Source: an uncultured SAR86 cluster bacterium (GTDB taxonomy: Bacteria; Pseudomonadota; Gammaproteobacteria; Magnimaribacterales; D2472). Taken from it: a stretch of DNA of 48,340 nt. Position numbers and translations under genes: made by a program. The stretch is from assembly GCA_902541245.1 (NCBI GenBank), contig CACBPT010000004.1:1-48340 (forward strand), in the 5' to 3' direction. The notes beneath the pieces were generated by a model that was not told the DNA's origin, ran no database searches, and was given only the letters and a program-made list of their open reading frames with translations. Shown here piece after piece: positions 15,955 through 25,055 of the stretch; the first letter of the stretch is position 1, and each line of letters starts with the position of its first letter.

Positions 15955-16583
15955 TGAAAGATGCTAAGCTTTTTTTAGTTTCTGCTCCATCTGGTGCTGG
16001 CAAGTCATCATTGATAGATGCTGTTCTAGCCAGAGCAAATAAGTATGATTTACCCTTAGAACTATCTGTATCTTATACGACAAGATTACCTAGAAAAGGA
16101 GAGTCTAATGCCAATGAGTATTTTTTTGTTTCTAAAAAAGACTTTCTAGATAAAAAAAATTCGAATTTTTTTCTAGAGTTTGCCGAAGTCCATGGCAATT
16201 TGTATGGTACCTCTGTTGATTTTGTAGAATCAAAACTGTCTTTGGGAGTAAATTTAATACTTGAAATTGATGTGCAGGGATTTCGACAAATTGATGATTT
16301 GTCAATAAATTATGAGTCTATTTTTATCCTCCCTCCCTCGATGCAATCCTTAGAAGAACGAATAAGAAATAGGGGAGATGAAGATCGCAAGGTAATTGAT
16401 CTTAGATTAAAAAATGCAAAAGATGAATTGATGCATGCTAGTGAATATAAACATATTATTGTGAATGATTCTTTTGATAAGGCGGCTGATGCATTATTTA
16501 ATATTATTGCTCAAAACGAGTCCCTAAATCAGTCAAATGAAGAAGAAGTACAACAGTTTTTAGCTCAGCTATTGTCTTATTAG
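15954..16583 (+). CDS. gmk: guanylate kinase
   Basis: A 209-residue enzyme that phosphorylates GMP to GDP with ATP. The P-loop is APSGAGKSSL near residue 10, followed by the GMP-binding SYTTRLPRKGE, and then EFAEVHGNLYGTS and ILEIDVQG. The length is normal. It is translationally coupled to yicC. Its closeness to spoT fits a shared role in guanine nucleotide balance, since GDP/GTP are substrates for ppGpp synthesis. Confidence 0.96.
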   Translation: MKDAKLFLVSAPSGAGKSSLIDAVLARANKYDLPLELSVSYTTRLPRKGESNANEYFFVSKKDFLDKKNSNFFLEFAEVHGNLYGTSVDFVESKLSLGVNLILEIDVQGFRQIDDLSINYESIFILPPSMQSLEERIRNRGDEDRKVIDLRLKNAKDELMHASEYKHIIVNDSFDKAADALFNIIAQNESLNQSNEEEVQQFLAQLLSY

Positions 16584-16622
16584 GCAAATAAACACTAAAA
16601 TATACGCGCTCGAGGAAAAATT

Positions 16623-16895
16623 ATGGCAAGAATTACAGTAGAAGGTTGCTTAGATAAGGTTCATAGTAGATTTGAATTAATCTTGCTGGCCTCTGGAAGA
16701 GCTAGACAACTTTCAACAACAAGCAGAGAGCCCATGGTTGAGTGGGAGGACGACAAACCAACTATTGTTGCTTTGAGGGAGATAGAGGAGGGCTTAATAA
16801 CAAGAGAAATTCTTGACAAGACCCTCGAAGAAGACCTTTTATTAGATGAATTCTCTATTGAAAGAAATAAGCCAAAAGACGATGTTATAGCCTAA
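16623..16895 (+). CDS. rpoZ: RNA polymerase omega subunit
   Basis: A 90-residue omega subunit that helps assemble and stabilise RNA polymerase and forms one ppGpp-binding site in proteobacteria. [13 protein letters not shown] and [16 protein letters not shown] match the conserved N-terminal half. It has a good ribosome site (GAGGAAAA) and is followed by spoT, the usual order. The stop codon overlaps an ATG (TAATG) that opens a nine-codon ORF running into the spoT start. Confidence 0.96.
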   Translation: MARITVEGCLDKVHSRFELILLASGRARQLSTTSREPMVEWEDDKPTIVALREIEEGLITREILDKTLEEDLLLDEFSIERNKPKDDVIA

Positions 16896-16924
16896 TGAAA
16901 ATCCTGGAGTTGCTAATTGAGTGA
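16895..16924 (+). other. nine-codon ORF bridging rpoZ and spoT
   Basis: An ATG overlapping the rpoZ stop opens MKILELLIE and stops at a TGA (16922-16924) inside the beginning of spoT. It spans the spoT ribosome site (GGAG, 16906-16909). Ribosomes finishing this short ORF would stop a few bases past the spoT TTG and could re-initiate there. This may be chance in such an AT-rich gap. Confidence 0.25.
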
Positions 16925-19139
16925 ACGGGCCCTTCCCAGTCAAGTACTCTTAGACTTCTCGAACAGAAAACTTCTTTCACCGGTTCCAAGAAAGCTATTT
17001 AAATCAGCAAAATTATATTTTACTAACAGGGAATTAGAACTTCTAAAAACTGCATACAATGTTGCCTTTCAGGCTCACAAAGAACAAACAAGAAAAGATG
17101 GCTCAGCATACATAACTCATCCTGTTGCAGTAGCATCAATTTTAATAGAACTTAATCTAGATATTGAAACAGTTTGCGCAGGGCTTATGCATGACGTCCT
17201 TGAGGATAGCTTTATTCAAAAACCTTATCTAGAAAAACTTTTTGGTAAAGACATTGTTGCAATTGTTGATGGAGTAAGTAACTTAAATAAACTTGATTTT
17301 GAAAGTATAGAAGATCGTAATGCGAATAATTTGCAAAAAATGGCTTTAGCAATGTCAAAAGATATAAGAGTGATTATTGTAAAGTTATGTGATCGGCTGC
17401 ATAACATGCGTACCATCGAGTTTTTGCCAAGGGAAAAGCAAATTACTAAATCAAGAGAAACTCTAGACTTATATGGACCGATTGCAATTAGAATTGGCAT
17501 GCAAAATATTCGCGTGGAACTAGAAGATTTAGCTTTTCAATGCATGTATCCTATGCGAGCCAGAATGCTCAACTCTGCAATTAAACAAGCAGTGGGAGGC
17601 AGGCAGAAAATTATCTCTAAGCTCAGAAAACAGTTTAAGTATTACTTGAAAAATAGTGAGATTGCAGCAATCGTTCAGGGCAGGCAAAAATCTCTTTATA
17701 GTATCTATAGGAAGATAAAAATTAGGAAAAAGCCATTTTCTCAAATATTAGATGTCTATGCATTTAGGGTCATCGTTGATTCAGTTGACGATGCCTACAG
17801 GGCACTAGGAGTCATTCATAATTTGCATAAGCCAATTGGCAAAAAGTTTAAAGATTACATTGCTATTCCTAAGTCAAATGGCTATCAAGCTATTCATACT
17901 TCACTTATTGCTTTAGATGGAGTGCCAATTGAGGTTCAAATACAAACAAAGAGCATGGAAATAATTGCTGAAAATGGAATTTCTGCTCATTGGTCATATA
18001 AGACAAAAGACAATGTTAAGTCTGATGCAATTGGGGCAAGAAAATGGATTGAAAGCTTTAGTGACCTAGATGAAGCAACTATTAATTCTCATGAATTTGT
18101 TGAAGCAATTAAAACGGATTTAATCTATGACGAAGTATATGTTTTTACTCCTAAGGGAAAGATTGTGAATCTAAAATCTGGCTCGACTCCAATTGATTTT
18201 GCATATGAGCTGCACACAGAGCTTGGCAATAAAGCAATTGCATGTCGAGTTAATAGAAAGTTTGCACCACTTAATATAAGCCTAGAGAATGGTCAATCAA
18301 TTGAAATTATTACTTCGGATAGCCAAGAGGTTAGTCCAGACTGGTTAAACTTTGTAGTAACAAGCAAGGCCAGGTCCTCCATTAGGCTTGCATTAAGAAA
18401 CCAAAAGATTTCGAAATCAAGAAAAGCGGGCAAATTAATGTTAGAGAATGAATTGAGAAGAGGCGGAGTGACTTTAGATCAATATCGCGGAAGTAAAATG
18501 TCTAGTATCTTAGAAATGATAGGAGTTAAATCCTTAAATGAACTACTAATTGACTTAGGCTCTGGAAAAAAGACAGGAGCATTAATTGCAGAGAGATTTT
18601 TTTCAGGGTTAAGAATTAAAAAAAATAAAAAACCTAAATTCAAATCAATGATTTTATCTGATCATCAAATTGAAGGCGTGTCAGTTACATATGCAAAGTG
18701 TTGTATGCCGGTCTATGGAGATCCAATCACAGCCCACTCAGATACTGATAGGGGGATTGTGATTCATCATTCAAGATGTAGACAAGTTAGTATATCTAGA
18801 AGCGATCAATTATCTGCTAGATACTTTCCAGCAATGTGGGGGAGCAATAGTAAAGAACTTCATTACAAAGGCCATGTGAAAATTCATGCAGAAGACAGGC
18901 CGGGAATATTGGCAGACATTGCATCTGTTGTTACAAAATCTAATCTTAATATAGTTAACATCCACAGCAGAGACATTGATTCTATGATTATTGAATTTGT
19001 CATGGAGGTTGAAGTTCTGAATACCGATTCGATTAATCGACTGATGATAAAATTACGCTCTTTAAGATACGTAACAAGTTGCTCAAGAATAGTTAACGAT
19101 AAAAGATCAAAAAATGAAAAAACAAATTTTTACAAATAA
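16917..19139 (+). CDS. spoT: bifunctional (p)ppGpp synthetase/hydrolase SpoT
   Basis: A 740-residue Rel/Spo enzyme controlling the alarmone ppGpp. Domains in order: HD hydrolase with H68, HD 92-93 in LMHDVLEDS and VKLCDRLHNMRT; synthetase with GRQKSLYSIYRK, YAFRVIVDSVDDAYRALG and GYQAIHTSL; TGS with YVFTPKGKIVNLKSGSTPID; zinc-finger/CC region with KCCMP; and a C-terminal ACT domain. The family EVQIRT motif reads EVQIQT here, which might weaken synthesis. The start is a TTG with a GGAG ribosome site 7 bases upstream; no in-frame ATG lies before the HD domain. The 3' end overlaps ridA by 26 bp. Confidence 0.95.
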   Translation: MSERALPSQVLLDFSNRKLLSPVPRKLFKSAKLYFTNRELELLKTAYNVAFQAHKEQTRKDGSAYITHPVAVASILIELNLDIETVCAGLMHDVLEDSFIQKPYLEKLFGKDIVAIVDGVSNLNKLDFESIEDRNANNLQKMALAMSKDIRVIIVKLCDRLHNMRTIEFLPREKQITKSRETLDLYGPIAIRIGMQNIRVELEDLAFQCMYPMRARMLNSAIKQAVGGRQKIISKLRKQFKYYLKNSEIAAIVQGRQKSLYSIYRKIKIRKKPFSQILDVYAFRVIVDSVDDAYRALGVIHNLHKPIGKKFKDYIAIPKSNGYQAIHTSLIALDGVPIEVQIQTKSMEIIAENGISAHWSYKTKDNVKSDAIGARKWIESFSDLDEATINSHEFVEAIKTDLIYDEVYVFTPKGKIVNLKSGSTPIDFAYELHTELGNKAIACRVNRKFAPLNISLENGQSIEIITSDSQEVSPDWLNFVVTSKARSSIRLALRNQKISKSRKAGKLMLENELRRGGVTLDQYRGSKMSSILEMIGVKSLNELLIDLGSGKKTGALIAERFFSGLRIKKNKKPKFKSMILSDHQIEGVSVTYAKCCMPVYGDPITAHSDTDRGIVIHHSRCRQVSISRSDQLSARYFPAMWGSNSKELHYKGHVKIHAEDRPGILADIASVVTKSNLNIVNIHSRDIDSMIIEFVMEVEVLNTDSINRLMIKLRSLRYVTSCSRIVNDKRSKNEKTNFYK

Positions 19140-19497
19140 AGCACCTGCGGCTATTGGCCCATATTCACAGGCAATTCAATGGGGAGATGTAGTTTTTATC
19201 TCCGGACAAATACCACTTATAGCCAGCTCTGGAGAGCTTAATAACGAAACTTTTCATAATCAAGCCTCACAGGTAATAGATAATCTTGAGGCAATTTGCA
19301 TAGAGGCTGGCGGCGGACTTGATAATATTCTTAAGCTAACAATTTTCCTAACTGACCTTAAAAAATTTGATGAAGTTAATGAGATCATGAGTAAAAGGTT
19401 CTCTGAGCCTTTCCCTGCAAGAGCAACCATAGAAATCTCTAAACTTCCGAAAGGAGTTGATATTGAAATTGATGCTATTTTATCTATTGAAGTGTAA
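19114..19497 (+). CDS. ridA: RidA family 2-iminobutanoate/2-iminopropanoate deaminase
   Basis: A 127-residue RidA (YjgF/YER057c/UK114) protein that hydrolyses reactive imines and enamines released by PLP enzymes. APAAIGPYSQAI, the GQIPLI strand, the conserved Arg in FPARATIEISKLPKG, and the terminal IEIDAILSIE identify it; the Arg binds the substrate carboxylate. The ATG lies inside the last codons of spoT (26-bp overlap), a common spoT-ridA arrangement. Its stop overlaps the pyrB start by one base. Confidence 0.95.
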   Translation: MKKQIFTNKAPAAIGPYSQAIQWGDVVFISGQIPLIASSGELNNETFHNQASQVIDNLEAICIEAGGGLDNILKLTIFLTDLKKFDEVNEIMSKRFSEPFPARATIEISKLPKGVDIEIDAILSIEV

Positions 19498-20411
19498 TGT
19501 CTAAAAACTTAATTAACTTTTCTGATCTAACCAAGAAAGATATTTTTGATTTGATTGAACTAGCAAACAATTTTAAGTCTGAGGATTCATTAGATTATCG
19601 GAGTGAAAATCTGTTTCCTGATAAAAAGATTGTTTCGATTTTCTGCGAACCAAGCACCAGAACAAAGTTATCTTTTGAAATAGCAGCTCACAATTTGGGA
19701 GCAAAATTTATTGATTTTGATCTATCTAATTCCTCAATGAATAAAGGAGAGACCCTTGAAGATACCATGAATGCTGTAGAGATGATGGGAGTAGATTTAT
19801 GTATTCTGCGTCACACTGAGTCAGTCATCCATGATTTTGTGAAAGATTTTTCTAACATGCAATTTATTAACGCCGGAGAAGGCTCCATTTCTCATCCTAC
19901 ACAAACATTAATTGATCTTATGACTATAAATGAATCAAAAGCAAAATTTCAGGATCTCAATATTACGATTGTTGGCGATCTTGACCACTCTAGAGTTGTG
20001 AATTCTTTTATCGAGGCGATTAAAATTGTGGGATATAAAGGTTTAACTTTTTGTGGCCACCCTGATCTTTGTAAAAATTTTACAGATACCTCAATTGGTA
20101 ATTTTGAGCCTGAATTAGAAACTGCATTACAAAATGCGGACGTTGTGATGGGACTAAGGATTCAAAATGAGAGACTGTCTGAAAAACTAACTATCGGAGC
20201 AAAAGATTATATTGAGAGGTATCAAATTAATGTTGATTCACTTCAAGTAGCAGATCCAGAAATGATTTTATTACACCCAGGACCTGTAAACTTCGGTATT
20301 GAATTGAGTAAAGAAGCAAGTGAGTTAGGAAACTGTAAAATTCGGGATCAAATTTTTAATGGTGTAGGGATGAGAATGGCAGTTTTAACTAGGCTTTTTT
20401 CTCAAGCATAA
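19497..20411 (+). CDS. pyrB: aspartate carbamoyltransferase catalytic subunit
   Basis: A 304-residue enzyme that joins carbamoyl phosphate and aspartate, the first committed step of pyrimidine synthesis. FCEPSTRTKLSFEIAA is the carbamoyl-phosphate site, HPTQTLIDL and IVGDLDHSRV are typical, and the C-terminal loop reads LHPGPVNFGIEL rather than the HPLPR of the enteric enzyme. No pyrI or pyrC-like partner follows, so it may act as a plain trimer. Its 3' end overlaps convergent ribE by 23 bp. pyrE lies on the opposite strand nearby. Confidence 0.94.
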   Translation: MSKNLINFSDLTKKDIFDLIELANNFKSEDSLDYRSENLFPDKKIVSIFCEPSTRTKLSFEIAAHNLGAKFIDFDLSNSSMNKGETLEDTMNAVEMMGVDLCILRHTESVIHDFVKDFSNMQFINAGEGSISHPTQTLIDLMTINESKAKFQDLNITIVGDLDHSRVVNSFIEAIKIVGYKGLTFCGHPDLCKNFTDTSIGNFEPELETALQNADVVMGLRIQNERLSEKLTIGAKDYIERYQINVDSLQVADPEMILLHPGPVNFGIELSKEASELGNCKIRDQIFNGVGMRMAVLTRLFSQA

Positions 20412-21000
20412 CTCTTTTTACAGTCTCAACAGTATTTATTGTTGTTTGTTCAACTTCAATATTGATAAGGTCTCCTTTTTTGATCTCTTTAAAATTAGTT
20501 ATTGAGACAGTTTCAGGGATGAGATGTATATAAAATGAAGACTTAAGCACTTTTCCTATGGTCAGACTGCATCCATTTAAGGCTACGTAACCCTTGTAAA
20601 AAAAATATTCCCTTAATTGTGAAGGGATTTTTATCAGCAAGTCTTTTGTTTCTTTTCTGTTAATTACTTTTAAGACTTCTCCTGTTCCATGGATGTGACC
20701 AGAGACAAGATGCCCACCTATTTCAGTATTAGCAGTCATAGAGCGCTCCAAATTAAGTTTAGATGATCTGCTAATATTCTTTAAATTTGTTTTCTTGAGA
20801 GTCTCTTCAATTACGTCAAATTCTAAAAGATCTGTTGCACCTTTTTTTACTGTTAGACAGACTCCATTAACAGATACGCTTGCTCCTCTAGATAAATTTT
20901 TAGCAAAGCCTTTTGGTGCCTGAATAATCAAAGAGATATAATCTTCACATTTGATTATTTTTTTAAGATTACCCTTACCGCTAACAATTCCAGTAAACAT
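20389..21000 (-). CDS. ribE: riboflavin synthase, alpha subunit type
   Basis: A 203-residue riboflavin synthase that makes riboflavin from two lumazine molecules. The N-terminal [10 protein letters not shown] and the two similar halves are diagnostic: first half SVNGVCLTV, second half beginning NTEIGGHLVSGHIHGTGEV and VALNGCSLTIG. In E. coli the gene is called ribC (ribE in many other species). The start abuts pyrE with a one-base overlap, so it is the last gene of an rph-pyrE-ribE unit. Its final codons are shared with pyrB on the other strand. Confidence 0.95.
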   Translation of the reverse strand: MFTGIVSGKGNLKKIIKCEDYISLIIQAPKGFAKNLSRGASVSVNGVCLTVKKGATDLLEFDVIEETLKKTNLKNISRSSKLNLERSMTANTEIGGHLVSGHIHGTGEVLKVINRKETKDLLIKIPSQLREYFFYKGYVALNGCSLTIGKVLKSSFYIHLIPETVSITNFKEIKKGDLINIEVEQTTINTVETVKRVMLEKKA

Positions 21001-21647
21001 TATGCACCCCAGCTCTTTCTATATTCTTCAAGCTCTAATATGTAAGTATTAAAGTTTTGATTATTTTGAGAGTATTCTATTAGTGCATCTAAATTTATTA
21101 TGGATGAGACCTGAATACCAAAATCTTTCTCAAGCTCTGATTTTGCAGATATATCACTTTCTCCTTTTTCTTGTCTATCTAGACCAACAAGAAAAATCAA
21201 AGGTGTTGCGTTAAAGTCGTCTAAAATTTTTATAGACTCTCTTGCAGCAGTTCCAGCAGATAATACATCATCAATAATCAATACATTTCCAGTTGGATCA
21301 GGCCCAATAATATTACCTCCCTCCCCATGATCTTTGATTTCTTTTCTATTGAAGGAAAGGGAGCATGGGGTCCCCCCCTGGCTCAAAACTGTTGCAACAA
21401 TTGACCCCAAAAAGATTCCCTTATACGCAGGGCCATAAAGGCAGTCAAATTCAAGATTAATATCTTTTATTGCCTCTATATAACATTTAGCAAGTTCATA
21501 AAGATTACAGCCATTAAGCATTTTTGCAGCATTGAAAAAATACGGACTGACTCTTCCAGATTTAAGTTTAAATTTTCCAAACTCTAATGCATTTGATTTA
21601 AGAGCTAATTCAATAAATATTTTCTGATACTCTTTTAAGCCAGGCAT
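21000..21647 (-). CDS. pyrE: orotate phosphoribosyltransferase
   Basis: A 215-residue enzyme that converts orotate and PRPP to OMP. The PRPP-binding loop [17 protein letters not shown] is clear, along with the N-terminal [18 protein letters not shown] and [11 protein letters not shown]. The start codon lies 13 bp inside rph. The rph-pyrE linkage is the classic gammaproteobacterial arrangement; in E. coli pyrE is regulated by attenuation in the rph-pyrE gap, but here there is no gap and no such hairpin. Confidence 0.96.
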   Translation of the reverse strand: MPGLKEYQKIFIELALKSNALEFGKFKLKSGRVSPYFFNAAKMLNGCNLYELAKCYIEAIKDINLEFDCLYGPAYKGIFLGSIVATVLSQGGTPCSLSFNRKEIKDHGEGGNIIGPDPTGNVLIIDDVLSAGTAARESIKILDDFNATPLIFLVGLDRQEKGESDISAKSELEKDFGIQVSSIINLDALIEYSQNNQNFNTYILELEEYRKSWGA

Positions 21648-22339
21648 GATTTTTGGAGAGCTATTATATCTGAAATGCCTTTTGAGGCGGATTCAATCAT
21701 TTTGTCAAGTTGTTCCTTGGTAAAAGGATATTTTTCGGCAGTGCCTTGGATTTCTATAATGCCACCACTTTCCGTCATAACCACATTTAAATCTGTCTCT
21801 GCAGAGCTATCCTCATCATAATCTAAATCCAAAAGAGGAGAGCCATCTTTTAATCCAATTGAAACTGCCGCTATATGCTCTTTGATTGCCCTTTGATCAT
21901 CATGTGAGTTTTTGATGGCAGCAAATAATGCAACGCAAGCACCAGATATAGATGCAGTTCTTGTTCCACCGTCTGCCTGTATTACATCGCAATCTATATT
22001 AATTGTTTTTTCTTTTAAATATTTTAAATCAACAGCCTGCCTTAATGATCTGCCTATCAGTCTTTGAATTTCCATTGTTCTGCCACTTTGTTTTCCTCTA
22101 GCAGCCTCTCGATTCATTCGCTCATGAGTTGAGCGCGGCAGCATGCCATACTCTGCAGTGATCCAGCCCTCATTTGATCCTCGCATCCATCTAGGAACAT
22201 GATTCTCAATACTTGCGGTACAGATAACATGTGTATCTCCAAATTTTATCAGGGCAGATCCCTCAGCATGTCTATTCACTCCGACCTGAATTTCTAGAGG
22301 CCTCATTTCAACGTTTGACCTATTATTTTTTCTTGTCAT
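21635..22339 (-). CDS. rph: ribonuclease PH
   Basis: A 234-residue phosphorolytic 3' exoribonuclease that trims tRNA precursors. Visible blocks are [41 protein letters not shown], the [20 protein letters not shown] region, and [19 protein letters not shown]. Full length, without the frameshift known in E. coli K-12. The divergent amidohydrolase gene starts 60 bp upstream. Overlaps pyrE by 13 bp. Confidence 0.96.
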   Translation of the reverse strand: MTRKNNRSNVEMRPLEIQVGVNRHAEGSALIKFGDTHVICTASIENHVPRWMRGSNEGWITAEYGMLPRSTHERMNREAARGKQSGRTMEIQRLIGRSLRQAVDLKYLKEKTINIDCDVIQADGGTRTASISGACVALFAAIKNSHDDQRAIKEHIAAVSIGLKDGSPLLDLDYDEDSSAETDLNVVMTESGGIIEIQGTAEKYPFTKEQLDKMIESASKGISDIIALQKSCLA

Positions 22340-22398
22340 TTAAATATTATATCTCTATAAATGGTCCTATAATCTTTTTATGAAGAGGAAAATCTACG

Positions 22399-23802
22399 AT
22401 GACATATAAATTATTTTTATCTTTATTACTTATTATCTTAGTCGGTTGCTCTGAAAGTCTTGATATCGATGTTTCATTTGGATCATCAGACTCTGCACAT
22501 CAAGGAATTGATAACGCATTCAAGTCAACATATGTGCCAATGTACTCACAACCAATTCTTTTTAGGTCAGCTAATATATATGATGGTCTTGGTGGTGAAT
22601 TCTTAAATTATGATTTACTACTTTCAGATGGATCTATTAAGGAGATTGGTAAATCTATCTCTGCTCCTGGAGTCATGGTTGTGGATGCAATCGACAAGTG
22701 GATTACTCCAGGAATTATTGACATTCATTCGCATATGGGAGTTTATTCTGCACCAGGAGTATCTACTAGTTCTGATGGAAATGAAGCAACTTCTCCAGTG
22801 ACCGCTGAGGTTTGGGCTGAGCATTCATTATGGACTCAGGATCCTCAATTTGCTTTAGCTCTTAAGGGAGGAGTTACTACTTTTCATGTTTTGCCTGGAT
22901 CTGCAAATTTATTCGGAGGCAGAGGTGCAACTTTTAAAAATATTTCTCAAAATACCATTCAGGCGATGAAATTTCCTGGAGCTCCGCATTCTTTAAAGAT
23001 GGCTTGTGGCGAAAATCCAAAAAGAGTTTATGGTAGCCGAAGTCAATCTCCTGCAACAAGAATGGGTAATATGGCAGGTTATAGAAGCGCGTGGATAGAT
23101 GCAGTTGAATACACTGACGGCATGAGTGAAATTAATATAGATCGGCGTCCAAAAAGAGACCTTGCTTTAGATACTTTGATGGGTGTCTTAAATGGCGAAA
23201 TTCTAGTACAAAATCATTGTTATCGTGCTGATGAAATGGCAATGATGATTGAGCTCTCAAAAGAATTTGATTATAAAATTACTGCTTTTCATCATGCAGT
23301 TGAAGCTTATAAAATTGCAGATTTATTAGCTGATGAGGGAATTTGTGCAGCATTGTGGGCAGATTGGTGGGGCTTCAAGCATGAGGCATATGATATGGTC
23401 CAAGCGAACGTTGCAATTGTTGATCAAGCTCGTAATGGAACGGGATGCGCCATTGTGCACTCTGATGATCCGGTTGGAATTCAGCACCTCAATGAAGAAG
23501 CGGCCAAGGCTATGGCTGCAGGCAACAGGGCGGGCTTCAATATATCCAAAGCTCATGCTATGCGTTGGATTACTAGCAATCCTGCAAAAGCTGCTGGGAT
23601 ACTTGACCAAACCGGAAGTATAGAGGTTGGCAAAGATGCTGACATAGTTCTTTGGTCAGGTAACCCTTTTAGCGTTTACTCAAGAGCAGAAAAAGTTTTG
23701 ATAGATGGTGCTTTGGCATTTGATATCAATGATCCCAAAATTCAACCAATTACTGACTTTGATTTAGGAATAATCCAGCCTGAGGAAAACAGGGTCCAAT
23801 AA
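22399..23802 (+). CDS. amidohydrolase family lipoprotein, probably active
   Basis: A 467-residue amidohydrolase of the imidazolonepropionase-like group. The N-terminus is a lipoprotein signal with a lipobox ending at C17 (LVGC), so the enzyme should be membrane-anchored outside the cytoplasm. Metal-binding features are intact: HSHMG with H110 and H112 after the ITPGIIDI strand, further His residues in QNHCYRADEM and AFHHAVEAYK, and the catalytic Asp in VHSDDPVG. The substrate is unknown; cyclic amides or dipeptides are possible. It has a GAGGA ribosome site and is followed after one base by a degenerate homologue. Confidence 0.85.
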   Translation: MTYKLFLSLLLIILVGCSESLDIDVSFGSSDSAHQGIDNAFKSTYVPMYSQPILFRSANIYDGLGGEFLNYDLLLSDGSIKEIGKSISAPGVMVVDAIDKWITPGIIDIHSHMGVYSAPGVSTSSDGNEATSPVTAEVWAEHSLWTQDPQFALALKGGVTTFHVLPGSANLFGGRGATFKNISQNTIQAMKFPGAPHSLKMACGENPKRVYGSRSQSPATRMGNMAGYRSAWIDAVEYTDGMSEINIDRRPKRDLALDTLMGVLNGEILVQNHCYRADEMAMMIELSKEFDYKITAFHHAVEAYKIADLLADEGICAALWADWWGFKHEAYDMVQANVAIVDQARNGTGCAIVHSDDPVGIQHLNEEAAKAMAAGNRAGFNISKAHAMRWITSNPAKAAGILDQTGSIEVGKDADIVLWSGNPFSVYSRAEKVLIDGALAFDINDPKIQPITDFDLGIIQPEENRVQ

Positions 23803-23803
23803 C

Positions 23804-25048
23804 ATGAAAAGATTCACAATTAATACATTGTTAATTCTGCTTACAGCAAATGTCTTTTCAGAAACAATTCTTCTCAAAGGTGGTTTGGTTCATCAAGGTA
23901 ACGGAGAGGTTGCAACAACTTCAGATATCTTAATAGCTGATAAAAGAATTGTTGGTGTCGGTAAAAACTTAATTATTGATGGCAATACAAGGGTTATTGA
24001 AGTTAATGGGCTTAATGTAACTCCTGGATTGATTTCACCGATGAGTAATTTAGGGATAGTTGAAATTAACTCCCTCGATGTAACTCGTGATGATGAGTCA
24101 AATATTTTAAATGCAGGATTTAGTATTTTTAATGCGTTCAATCCAAATTCTACTGGCATACCCTGGAATAGAAGCAATGGAGTAACTAGTGCGATTAGCA
24201 CTCCAAGTTCATCGTCTTTTCCAATTTTTGGTTTAGGCTCTTATTTTGTTCTTGATGGCAGTCTTCAGGTAAAAGGTTCAAAAGATATTGCCATGTATGG
24301 AAGATTAGGGCCCTCCGATGGATCACGAGCAGAAACTCTTGCAATTCTTGAATCATTGCTAGAGGCAGGAAGCATGTTAAAAAATTCAACAGTTGATGAA
24401 ATATTGGAAATGACTGTAGCTGATATACTTGAACTTCAGCCTGAAGACATTATTGCCTTAGGAAAAGTTGTGAATGATTACATGCCATTTGTTTTGGAGA
24501 CAAATAGAGCAGTAGATATCTTGCAAGCAATATCCATGAAAGATAAGTATTCCTTGAATCTAGTTCTAGTAAGTGTTGAGGAAGCTCCGATGGTTTTAGA
24601 TCAACTCAAAAATAGTAATACTCCTGTGATAATAGATCCAATGGATAACATACCCAACTCATTTGATGAGCTGGGTTCAAACTTAAATCTTGGCAAGATT
24701 CTAGACGAGGCCGGCATTCCAATTATGTTCAGCACTCAAAGAAGTCATAACTATCACCTTATGAGACAGGGATCAGGAAATGCTGTTGCTTATGGAATGT
24801 CTTATGAAACTGCAATTAAAGGCATGACAAATACAGTAGCAAGAACCTTCCAACTCATTGATAGAGGATCAATCGAATCTGGTAAATTTGCAGACATTAT
24901 TGTCTGGGACGGAGACCCATTAGAGCCATCATCATTTCCTAAAATTGTAATGATTGAGGGAAAATTGCATGATCTGGCCTCACGATCATCCAAATTAACT
25001 GAAAGGTATACCAACACTGAGGACAAGCCTTCTTCCTACAAGCATTAG
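23804..25048 (+). CDS. secreted amidohydrolase-like protein lacking the metal motif
   Basis: A 414-residue protein with a signal peptide (about residues 1-19, ending NVFSE) and the amidohydrolase layout: the N-terminal DILIADKRIVGVGKNL, the VTPGLI strand, and the C-terminal GSIESGKFADIIVWDGDPLEP. The HxH after PGLI is replaced: PGLISPMSNLG has Met80 and Asn82 where the upstream gene has His110 and His112. No HSDD-like motif is seen either; the equivalent region reads FSTQRSHNYH. It is therefore probably not a metal-dependent hydrolase by itself and may pair with the upstream product. The two genes are one base apart. Confidence 0.8.
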   Translation: MKRFTINTLLILLTANVFSETILLKGGLVHQGNGEVATTSDILIADKRIVGVGKNLIIDGNTRVIEVNGLNVTPGLISPMSNLGIVEINSLDVTRDDESNILNAGFSIFNAFNPNSTGIPWNRSNGVTSAISTPSSSSFPIFGLGSYFVLDGSLQVKGSKDIAMYGRLGPSDGSRAETLAILESLLEAGSMLKNSTVDEILEMTVADILELQPEDIIALGKVVNDYMPFVLETNRAVDILQAISMKDKYSLNLVLVSVEEAPMVLDQLKNSNTPVIIDPMDNIPNSFDELGSNLNLGKILDEAGIPIMFSTQRSHNYHLMRQGSGNAVAYGMSYETAIKGMTNTVARTFQLIDRGSIESGKFADIIVWDGDPLEPSSFPKIVMIEGKLHDLASRSSKLTERYTNTEDKPSSYKH

Positions 25049-25055
25049 TTGGCGT

